Below, piece by piece: positions 54,731 through 64,000 of a DNA stretch of 64,000 nt (within the stretch, counting starts at the first letter, position 1; the number at the start of each line of letters is the position of its first letter). Below the pieces are notes generated by a model, which saw only the letters and a program-made list of their open reading frames with translations, had not been told where the DNA came from and did no database searches. The position numbers were made by a program, and so were the translations under genes. This DNA is from Luidia sarsii (taxonomy: Eukaryota; Echinodermata; Asteroidea; Paxillosida; Luidiidae), in assembly GCA_949987565.1 (NCBI GenBank), contig OX465114.1:2020501-2084500 (forward strand). Reading direction: 5' to 3'.

Positions 54731-55837
54731 GCATTGGTGTTTTATATAGGATTGAAAGGTGACGCCGAATGCCTCGAAATCTAGGTCACGAGTCCGATAG
54801 CTGAATATTGGTACCGTAAGGGTCGCTGGGTGGCTGCCTCGCGATGGTGGTATACCCTATGTTAGGAATTCACTCAACATTATAACATTTCACCTTACCG
54901 TCATAGGAACAAGATACGTGTGGAAGACTGAGTTACTGTTCAGCACTCAAGCCACCGACAGCTACAGACGCAATCGTGCCTATGCATAGGCGTTGTCAAA
55001 ACGTGTCTCTTTTGGGCGCAGTTCCCGTTGGTTTTGCGCACGTTTTGTGCACCTATGGGCCATTGAAATGATGCTATAAATAATCTTGCCTCCTACATGA
55101 CGGAGTCTGCATTTTGCGCAAAAAAGCAAACTTTGAAAAGTAATGAACAAATGGCGCTAACTGCTACTGACTGACGACCAATATTATACTGAGAAATTCA
55201 GTATTATCTCAGAAATTCTGAGGGCATTAAGGCAATTCTCTCTATGAAAAAAAAGTCCTTCAAGAAATGAAAAGCAAGACTCTCTATATGCATGTTTTAA
55301 AAACAAAAACCTTCATTGAAATACTAGAGGCTCTCTTGCACCACTTGTCTGTATTAATAATCTCATGTGTGATGTTTTCATCCAATTCATAGGTCCCCTA
55401 AAGGCTACTTTAGCTGGGGCCATTACCCTATCGCCCTGCTGTCAAGTCCCCATATATCAGGGCAGTGACTACAAGGTTTGGTAGATAGAAGGTCACCCAC
55501 ATGCCCTATAGGCACGGCATCGCCTTCTTGTCAAATGTTGGATTGGTTTGCAAGGTATTTGTCTTTCTCTCAGCCCAGGAAGGGCGCCACTTTAGGCCAA
55601 CACTCACCAGGCTGTGCATGTCGATCAATGCCCATTAATATATTTATTTTGGAAAAACAAGAAACTTTGACTAGTCAGGGTTCGTAGGTTCACCTTTGCC
55701 AACCCAAACTTTTGGTTTCACGCTAAGTAAAGAAGAGTAGCATACGAGTCAAAAGCAATAGGCGTCACAATCATAACACAAGGGACTCGACTTTTCCTGC
55801 TGAGCAAAATGTTCACGCTTAAGCGGCAATATGCAAT
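54731..55837. other. Intergenic, nothing recognised
   Basis: Mixed single-copy DNA without exon, RNA or repeat signals. Confidence 0.4.
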
Positions 55838-56665
55838 TGGGGTCCAGGACTTGAACCGGAGACCTCTGGATTAACGAACCAGTGCTCAGATTACCATCTG
55901 AGCAATCCAGCCCTTAGATGGTGGCCTTCCCTAATAGTCAACTAGTCTTTAGCACACCTGGTGCTCTTACTATCTGAGCTATCCAGCCCTTAGATGGTGG
56001 CCTTCCCTAATAGTCAACTAGTCTTTGGCACACCTGGTGCTCTTACCATCTGAGCTATCCAGCCCTTAGATGGTGGCCTTCCCTAATAGTCAACTAGTCT
56101 TTGGCACACCAGTGCTCTTACCATCTGAGCTATCCAGCCCTTAGATGGTGGCCTTCCCTAATATTCAACTAGTCTTTGGCACACCAGTGCTCTTATCATC
56201 TGAGCTATCCAGCCCTTAGATGGTGACCTTCCCTAATATTCAACTAGTCTTTGGCACACCAGTGCTCTTACCATCTGAGCTATCCAGCCCTTAGATGGTG
56301 ACCTTCCCAAATAGTCAACTAGTCTTTGGCACACCAGTGCTCTTACCATCTGAGCTATCCAGCCCTTAGATGGTGGCCTTCCCTAATAGTCAACTAGTCT
56401 TTGGCACACCGGTGCTCTTACCATCTGAGCTATCCAGCCCTTAGATGGTGGCCTTCCCTAATAGTCAACTAGTCTTTGGCACACCAGCGCTCTTACCATC
56501 TGAGCTATCCAGCCCTTAGATGGTGGCCTTCCCAAATAGAAATCTAGTCTTTGGCACACCGGTGCTCTTACCATCTGAGCTATCCAGCCCTTAGATGGTG
56601 GCCTTCCCATTCAAATAGAAATCTAGTCTTTGGCACACCAGTGCTCTTACCATCTGAGCTAACGC
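55838..56665 (-). mobile_element. tRNA-half element G: 11 tandem units
   Basis: Read on minus from 56665: ten about 75-bp tRNA-half units ending in a full unit with B-box (AGGTCTCCGGTTCAAGTCCT, 55870-55851). The head is missing (the array stops in GAGCTAACGCTTTATG). Two 3-4-base indels in the linker distinguish subsets of units. Confidence 0.88.
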
Positions 56666-56689
56666 TTTATGAGCATCCGAGAAATTCAT

Positions 56690-56960
56690 GCAGCATAAGG
56701 AGGGGGAGGGACGGGGGGAAAGACTTCAAAGAACACGCGGCTCCCTTCTAAGATTCCGAGGGATGTCTTGGCTGGCGGAAGGTGACAATCCCGCACCCGT
56801 CGCCCCCGGGCACCCTGCATGGCCAGGGCCGGGTCTTGGCCGTGCCGCTGCCTGCCCCGAGGTGTGACCGGTTTTGCCAGGGAGACTGCGGACTCGGCCG
56901 AGGGGGAGGATTATGGAAGTGCACGGCACACGGCCGATGCCCATGGAGGAGAAATATCAC
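56690..56960. other. GC-rich single-copy block
   Basis: About 270 bp of G/C-rich, CpG-containing sequence (GTCGCCCCCGGGCACC, GGCCAGGGCCGGGTCTTGGC). Both strands have open frames but no splice pattern or homology was recognised. It could be an exon remnant or a regulatory island. Confidence 0.3.
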
Positions 56961-57004
56961 AGACACTCATCCACTGACACTCAGCAACTATCATATAAGG
57001 CTTT

Positions 57005-57480
57005 ACATGATTCCATTCGATTCCTTTTCTTTTAATACAGTTAGTTCTTATTCAATTAATTTTTTTTTAATCATATGTGATTCAATTCATCTTTTAAATT
57101 ATAAGATTCAATTTGATTCGATGTGATTCGATTCATTTGTATTCGATTCAATTTGATTAGATGTTACTCAATTCTTTTTTATTTAATTTAATATAATCAG
57201 ATGTGATTCAATTAATTTGTATTCAATTCAATTTAACTAAATGTTATGCGATTCATTATTTTGTATTCGATTCAATTTAACTAGATGTGATTAATTTTGT
57301 TTTGATTCAATCCGATATGTTGAAGAAAAAAAAGCAAAGAAAAAAAAGTGATTCAATTCGAATTTGATGCACGTTGATTCAATTTGATTCACGTTGATTT
57401 AATTTGATTCGAGTCGATACTATTCAGGACGATATGGTTGCACTTTGTCCCGCCTGATCCCGCTCGATTCTAATCGTTTT
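57005..57480. repeat. Degenerate ATTCAATTTGATTCGATG repeat
   Basis: About 475 bp of imperfect 10- and 20-bp periodicity built on TTCAATTTGATT and GATGTGATTCGATTCA. Confidence 0.85.
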
Positions 57481-57547
57481 CAATTCCAATCCATTTAAAT
57501 CAGGAAGTTTCAAAATGAGGCCTGTACATCTAACTTTTGTTACATAC

Positions 57548-57650
57548 AGATCTCCATCTTCGTGAAATGCAGGAGAAACGTATCTGGGGCATGTGGCTCA
57601 GAGCCTCTTGGTGTAATGGTAACAGGTTCACAGGCAGAGTTCCGCACGGT
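57548..57650 (-). CDS. Candidate short exon of an unrecognised protein
   Basis: Thirty-four codons plus one base between CCAAACAG| (acceptor) and ATCT|GTATGT (donor) on minus: TVRNSACEPVTITPRGSEPH, then a stretch ending LLHFTKMEI. The frame stays open upstream through DGWCGPSTKQ. The spacing of Cys, Pro and aromatic residues is loosely like cystine-knot growth factors, but the cysteine set is incomplete. Weak evidence. Confidence 0.2.
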
Positions 57651-59650
57651 CTGTTTGGTAGAAGGACCGCACCAGCCGTCCTTAACACCCGTCAATATGT
57701 ATATCATTATTAGTATCCATCTCCACGGCCAGGCGAACCGTGCGTCAATATGCACTGTCAAAATCGGAATGATCTCTCAAGTCTCAGCATGAATAATAGA
57801 TGGTGGAAAAAATTGAAAAAAAAATCTAAATATAAGCAACAATTATGCATCCCAGACGGCAGTGGCCCGCGCGTGGTATGTGGTAGGGCGGCGTTACTGC
57901 ACGGGAGAAGCTGGTCCTATATACCAGCCTGCCTGTGCACGCTGCATTGAACATGATTGCACTAACAACCCAAAGTGTACTATTAGTGACAGTGCCCTTC
58001 GGCTAGAGCTTAGCGTGGTCCGACGTGTTCCACCGCGTCTGTCCCCCGGGGGGGGGGGTGGACTGGGGAAACCCTTGATCCGATGTCCGGTGCCACGGTC
58101 AGACTCCAATCACGCAAACTTAATTTGGCAAGTCTAGGTTTTCTTGAGGACGTAATTTCTGCAGTTTCTAAAACATCACACCTCTTTCTCTCAAAAATAA
58201 CAACAACAACAAAGGTTGAATTTGAAAACTAATTGATTTAAGGGATAACACAACATTGGTCGAGGTCAAAGAATAGCATCCATACGTTGTCTGATCCAAC
58301 ATATGCATGAAATAGCACTCCTGTGAACATTTCAGCTCAATCCGCCAACCGAGTCTCGAGAAAATAGTGCAAATCGCTTCATTTGTTTCGCGAAAATGCA
58401 GCATTCAACGAATTGTTCGGAAAAAATCGTTTAGATCTAGGGGTGAGACGTAAACTATTTCTTTTACTCTTTTCTCCAAAAATACAGCATTTTAGGCAGA
58501 CATATTTCAGTGCGAGGTTTCTATTATAACCATCTTTAAACTGTATAAGTTTCATGTAAAGCGGTATTACAAATGCTGTGTATAGCTGTAGAGGCTTTAA
58601 CTTAAAAAATCGCAAATTTTAACACTAAAGACATTTCACAATGTACTAGAGTTTAGACTAGCTCAAAACCAGACGCACCACACAATACGAATGCTAAGTC
58701 CCGAGTCGTTCGATGTCGTGTGTCTTTGACGACAACCAAGAGAAAAAAACCGCTCTTAATTAAACAGATCTATTTTATGTCTGCAACCAATTCACAAAAT
58801 CCTGCAACGTCCGTTGCCATTACGTGTTATGACGTAGCAGCGTTTACGTCATGGGACCCGTGCTCATTTGATTTCGCCCCTGCCCGATCGACAGTGAAAC
58901 CCGTTTTCTATTGATGCTTCAATCTTGATAATGTTGTCAACCCTATTAAGATCATCCCCTTGCATCTGGGAACGACCTACACGCGATAGTGTGATGTTGG
59001 TGAGATTGTTACGCGACTTCAGAAATGCAATAATTACCCAACATTCGGACCAATATTTGTAGAAATGTTTCTAATCAACAGTAGTGGCCAATTCCGACCA
59101 AACTACTGCATTGTGTCAGCCAATATCCATCACAAACTCCCAACATTCACAATAAGACCGGAGCAAGTGTTAACCACATGGTTTGATACGCAGCACTTTT
59201 TGTTTTGTACCCAAGCGTTTCACAGTGGAAGAACCGCACATCAATCTGGACTCTATGCAGAGTCACGGCGTGTGTATTTACTATGGGGTTTTATTTTAGG
59301 AGGGGGTGCGCGGTGCACGAATTTAACGAGTGAATTGTGCATGGCGCCCCAGGGATTCACTCAATCTCTTTGGAAATAGACATAATATAAATGGCCGGAG
59401 GGGTTGCCGTGACAATGTCAATGCATTCTGTGTGGAAGAATAGTCTTCGAAGCCCATCGTACCTACCGATAACATCTACGAATTGTCCCCCCTGTCTCGA
59501 CTTGTTCTTAATAATGATGCGTACTTCTTAAAAGCCCGCCTTTGGGTGACCGAAGTCGGGGGGATTTCGGGTAAATCAGTTAACCAAGCAGCCTCCGGCC
59601 TGTCGGCGGAAATCGCTTGAAGGAACGAGTGCAGATCACTCCACAGAGTC
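57651..59650. other. Intergenic; one worn MITE
   Basis: Contains the AAAGCCCC-family copy at 58238-58600. Other sequence, including a G-run at 58048-58058, shows no gene. Confidence 0.4.
58238..58600. mobile_element. MITE, AAAGCCCCTACACAACATTGG family, copy 3 (inverted, worn ends)
   Basis: ACACAACATTGGTCGAGGTC ... TGTGTATAGCTGTAGAGGCTTT; interior is the inverse of 35082-35456. Confidence 0.7.
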
Positions 59651-59659
59651 GTTCAGAGG

Positions 59660-59720
59660 GTTTGGAGAGAGATAGAGATAGAGAGAGAGGGGAGAGAAAT
59701 AGAGACATAGAGACCAACAG

Positions 59721-59769
<49 letters not shown>

Positions 59770-60560
59770 TGGGAGAGAGATAGGAGAGACAGGGAAGGGA
59801 GAGAGAGACGGAGGCAGAGATAGACCCATATAGACCGACATATGGAAGAGAGAGAAGAGGAAAATTGCAGAGGGAAAAAAAAGAGAAATGGGGAAAGGGA
59901 AAGAGGTGGAGGGACGGAGAGAGAGGGAGAGAGGAGAGGAGAGGAGAGGAGAGGAGAGGAGAGGAGAGGAGAGGAGAGGAGAGGAGAGGAGAGGAGAGGA
60001 GAGGAGAGGAGAGGAGAGGAGAGGAGAGGAGAGGAGAGGAGAGGAGAGGAGAGGAGAGGAGAGGAGAGGAGAGGAGAGGAGAGGAGAGGAGAGGAGAGGA
60101 GAGGAGAGGAGAGGAGAGGAGAGGAGAGGAGAGGAGAGGAGAGGAGAGGAGAGGAGAGGAGAGGAGAGGAGAGGAGAGGAGAGGAGAGGAGAGGAGAGGA
60201 GAGGAGAGGAGAGGAGAGGAGAGGAGAGGAGAGGAGAGGAGAGGAGAGGAGAGGAGAGGAGAGGAGAGGAGAGGAGAGGAGAGGAGAGCAGAGCAGAGGA
60301 GAGGAGAGCAGAAGGAAGGAGAGGTGAGGAGAGGAGAGACAGGGCAATGGAGGGGAGAGGTAGAGAGAGGATGACAGCGAAACAGAGATATAGAAACGCA
60401 GAGAGGTTGGGAGACTGAGAGATATTGAGTGGGAGAGGGAGAGGTGAGATGAGACACAAAGTGAAAAAGGTAGAAAGAGCGAAAGACTGAGAAGGACAGA
60501 TGGGGAGAGAGAGAGTCAGGTAAGACGTGAGGTAAGAAGGGTACTAAGAACGAGAAGGGG
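59660..60560. repeat. Long polypurine tract with a (GAGGA)n core
   Basis: About 900 bp in which plus is almost all purine. (GA)n at about 59730-59762, a near-perfect (GAGGA) array of about 71 copies at 59931-60288, then degenerate GA-rich sequence. All frames are open on both strands and give spurious repeat proteins. Confidence 0.97.
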
Positions 60561-61550
60561 AATGGAGTATTAGAGATTGAAAGAATATGAATTTAAAAAG
60601 GAACTAGCATAACGTCATTCAAGAGTACAAGGGTATTTCCTAACCACGGAGCAGAACATGTTTCAAAGTAGTAGCCCCATTTTACTAAGCGAAGTAAGTC
60701 AGAAATGAACCAGGTGCCTGAACCAGAGCCATGTATGGTTTGCTCTCGCGTATCGACTGATGCGCGCATGCTCAGAACTACCACTAATATCCATTCTGTT
60801 TGCTGCCACCAACGTCTCAAACTGACCCACATTGCCGGATCGGTTGCCATGTGCTGTTGAGTTGCTGTTTAGAACAAGGTAACCGAAACGCCCAAACTAT
60901 CCGACAAAATCTATGCAGAAGACGAACCCACACGAGACGTGACTGAATAAGGTCCATTCTGGTAGCACATAGACAAACGAGGCACTATCCACCAAGTATT
61001 AAGCCGTTTCATCCAAAGCACGTTTTTCTAAGAGATGTCAGTTCATCGCCGGAGGAGTGTTTCGTTTGATACCTCGAGTCTTGTTTCGGGGCTGAGGTGC
61101 TATCGGTTGCCCGTAGGTGGCTGCTACAAATTGCCTCGTGTGACATTGCCTTGGCGTCTAGCCGTGTGACTGGCACGAGTCGTGCGCTCGGACTGCGGTG
61201 GCACGCAGCCGTTGAGAGGCAAGGAATGGGTCATATATTACGGGCTGCATGAGCGATGCCGGCGTGGTCTGTGTGCGTGTCGGCCCAGCCTTACCTCGGG
61301 GACATTGGGGTGGCGCCTCGCAACTTGAACGACTTGTGGCAAATGCAAAGCCCAGATCAAGTAGTCCCGACTACTCATGAACTCCGCTGAATCTCATATA
61401 TATTCATCAGCAAGGGAACCGGAAGGACCATTTCCGTACTTCCGTTTTCCAGTAAAGTGACCATCGGGGAGAAATCAGCTCAGATCACTGCCAACTCAAA
61501 ATCAGGATTGATAACTATCAGGACGGTGGTCAAGCTTAATTGACTGATCG

Positions 61551-61780
61551 TGCCCTATAGGTCACGTATAAAAGACTATAGTGGGTATCAAACAATCAAG
61601 AAACATGGCGGTCCCCATATCAAGGCGTCGCTGTTGTAAAGTACATGATGATTGATGCACCCTCTTTGTTCAATCGAGTCTTCTCTTTCTTGAAATCTAC
61701 GAAGAACATTGTCTGAGTTTGAACCCGAGACCTTACCGGAATGCCCACTATAAGTCAGGGGATGACATCACGCAATCGGT
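61551..61780. repeat. Dispersed about 250-bp repeat, copy 2
   Basis: TGCCCTATAGGTCACG, ATAGTGGGTATCAAACAATC, AACATGGCGGTCCCCATATC, GTTTGAACCCGAGACCTTAC and CGCAATCGGT as in 25612-25863. Confidence 0.6.
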
Positions 61781-63906
61781 CTACTGTACGACGGGCATTA
61801 TCAAGGGAGTGTTTTGGGTTCGAACCCCACCCAAGCAGTCAGCGATGCGTTGGCCATTTTGTTTCATACACGGGTAATCGGACAAATATGATATGGCAAT
61901 TCTAACATGTCGGGGGAAAGCTATCTACCGGTGGAGCGCTGCTAGAGTTTGGTATGTCAATGCCATTAAGGTCTTTCACCACCCCGACCCATTATCGCCA
62001 TCAGCCCGCGGCGGGGAAAACTATAACACTCGCATCGTCCCCACAGAGAAGTGGGGAGTCAATTTCGAAGCGGGACCATTGTGGAGGGGCCGGTCAATAT
62101 TGACGAAGTTCCCTAATCAAGGGTCCTCAATTAAGTCGCTTGTTTTGCATCGGGACGGTCTTTGATAGCGACACCGCTGGAGAGACTGCATAACCGTCTC
62201 CTCTCTCTCTCTAGATCTCCCAGCCGCGCGTTCTATCGCCTGCCTGGCCTTCATGTTTATTCATGAGCTCCGCGACAAGACGAACCACTCAGAGAGCCGC
62301 GCGCGCACCTTCCCTGAGCGCACCGCGCTGGCGCCTCTCCCTTGAAAAAAAAAAAAAAGGAGACTGACCACGTGAGCAGGCGCTCATGATTATTCATGAC
62401 TCGACGAGCCGGCGCGCGCGCTTCACGCGGAGATAGGACCCCTCGCTTGAAAATGCGTACCACGTGACTGGCTTGGGTCGCGTGCGTGCGCGTAGGCTAG
62501 GTGGGTATATTACGTAGCGAGGTGAGCTTTGCTGGGCACAGATACTTGCACATGACTTGTCTCGGACGCCTCAACCCTGTCTATAGCCGCTTGCTGAGCT
62601 GCGAAATCGGAGCCACGAAGCATCAAGTTCAGCCGATACCAGCCCTGACCGGTTGGGCGATTTGCAAGAGGATTAGGAAACCGTGAACTCAGCCGATAAC
62701 TCCCTGCAGGTAAGTTGGGTATCATCATTGTGGCGATGTCGCATAGGCAATCGGTTCTGGGCTATGCGTGAGAGATACATCTCAGGCAGGTATACCTCAT
62801 CAGCCTTCCTAATGATCTGACCACTGGCTTTGGGGATACTGAGACACTATCAAGATACCAAAAGCCACTGTGTCACTTTGTACACGGGTGTTAAGTTGCC
62901 AGCAAACATGACTATATAGGTCTGGTATATCTTAATGCCGTGTGAACACGTGCGGTGATGTTGCATATTAGGGAGAATTCTGAAGGTTTAGCCTGGAGTG
63001 GTTCTATCAGAGGCTTATAGGAGAAACTGGTGAGTTTCGAGCCGATGTATTTTGACCGAACCTATCTATCTAATTATTCAATTAGGTCGTCGGAAGTTCA
63101 AGACGACAGATAGAGGGCGTGCTTGATCTTGAAAAGACATTTTCCTTTTAGTTTTGACCTCCCAAAAAAACAATCGAGACGCCGAACGGAACTGAAGGGC
63201 TCGAACGGAGGTTTGTTTAGAGTGCACGGCAATGTTTATTTGACTTGATAGAAGAATACAAGAAGCTATGTGAAACGCGACGGACCGTGTCGTTCTTTGC
63301 ATGTAGTCTTGTTTCAAGGAGTAATATCTTAGTTTGCATAAAACATTGAGATAGCAGAGGGAACGACTTTTCCAGGAATGGGATGTATATGAGCTTTGCA
63401 AAGTTTGGAACTGGGGGATATTTGATTGATATTGAATATGGGGGCGTTCTTTATTGATAAGAGTATTCTTTAATTACAAACTTAAAATACTAGCAACCGT
63501 TTTCCACTTCGTGAGATATTGACCAATGGTGCACTGATATGTAGGTCGAGGGAAAGTTGCCGTGAAAAAAACCCCACGCACTCTACAATAATTGTAATTA
63601 ATATCTTCCCGCTCGGCCGGATGCGTGCAATAATTCGATCGATACTTCTTGTATGCGCGCACACTCATGCCGGTAGCGTTGCCACGTACGCATTATCAAA
63701 GCAGTCTTTTTTTCCCTATACGCAGCCGCCCCCTATGGCACGCAGATACTCCTTCGAGCGGTTAGAGTGAGAAATTGTCAGGGGGGGGAATTAATTACAC
63801 CGCTAGACTTGGTGGGAAATTGACTAGCTTGTCCACTGACAGTCCTAACATTTCTTAGAGGCGTCAAAGAAAATAAGGAAAGAGTCTTTCGTTACGTACT
63901 CCTTTT

Positions 63907-64000
63907 AAAGCCCCTACACAACATTGGTCGAGGTCAAAGAATAGCATCCATACGTTGTCTGATCCAACATAATGCATGAAATAGCACACCTGTGAAAATT
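63907..64000. mobile_element. MITE, AAAGCCCCTACACAACATTGG family, copy 4, cut by the window edge
   Basis: AAAGCCCCTACACAACATTG GTCGAGGTCAAAGAATAGCA and onward, continuing past 64000. Confidence 0.75.

Larger units (their letters stand above)
60561..64000. other. Right-hand intergenic region, no confident gene
   Basis: A GC-rich, CpG-rich stretch (61000-62700) includes a dispersed repeat (61551-61780) and a block (61950-62500) with TTATTCATGA twice (62256, 62391) and GCGCGCGC runs. Beyond 62700 the sequence is ordinary A/T-rich DNA up to the partial MITE at 63907. An apparent 90-codon frame at 61893-62165 has no splice context or homology. Confidence 0.4.

Noticed and set aside
59580..60457. 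Large frames of SSPLL and RRGEE repeats on both strands
   Set aside because: Products of the (GAGGA)n polypurine tract.
1..64000. Viral or autonomous transposon genes
   Set aside because: No reverse transcriptase, integrase, transposase, capsid or polymerase motifs were seen in any frame.

Overview
The window is animal nuclear DNA: interrupted genes with GT-AG introns (plus one minor-class intron), long intergenic spaces, many short non-autonomous transposons and abundant satellites. The proteins are bilaterian orthologues of human ZDHHC14 and TMEM242. Together with the repeat landscape (TACATGTA-rich introns, many MITEs of 200-600 bp, tRNA-derived elements) this suggests an invertebrate deuterostome, most likely an echinoderm, with hemichordate or amphioxus as alternatives. 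The species assignment is inference.

Layout. (1) 1-19.3 kb, minus strand: six coding exons of a ZDHHC9/14/18-type palmitoyltransferase. They run from the start codon (19248) to the TTxE motif (2838); the 3' end lies off the left edge. The intron between coding exons 5 and 6 (5915 down to 2941) has ATATCCTTT / TCCTTGAC / AC signals, the hallmark of a U12-dependent AT-AC intron, and it carries a 29-bp satellite. (2) 19.3-28.2 kb: non-coding, MITE-rich; a possible 5'-UTR exon and TATA box of the ZDHHC gene lie near 22.2-22.4 kb. (3) 28.2-29.7 kb, plus strand: a TATA/GC-box promoter and a GC-rich first exon encoding a signal peptide and a Pro/Gly-rich secreted polypeptide; downstream exons were not found. 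(4) 29.7-40.3 kb: MITEs, an inverted pair of tRNA-derived satellite arrays (32.2-34.0 kb), and an orphan cysteine-containing candidate exon on minus (37.4-37.7 kb). (5) 40.3-41.4 kb, minus: an intronless class A GPCR with its own TATA box. (6) 44.4-48.3 kb, minus: complete four-exon TMEM242. (7) 48.3-64 kb: no confident gene; a duplicated MITE segment, CT-rich and polypurine tracts, a large tRNA-derived array and several complex non-repetitive blocks that look like conserved regulatory DNA.

ZDHHC14 and TMEM242 are also neighbours in human (6q25.3), so the window appears to preserve an old gene pair, with a GPCR and a secreted-protein gene between them. The genes do not form a pathway: ZDHHC14 S-acylates proteins on endomembranes, and TMEM242 assists assembly of mitochondrial respiratory complexes. 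No reverse transcriptase, transposase or viral gene was seen; all mobile DNA here is non-autonomous. Best leads: the U12 AT-AC intron, the tRNA-half elements that carry 1 to 12 internal units, and the recurring GGATCGAAACGTC hairpins.
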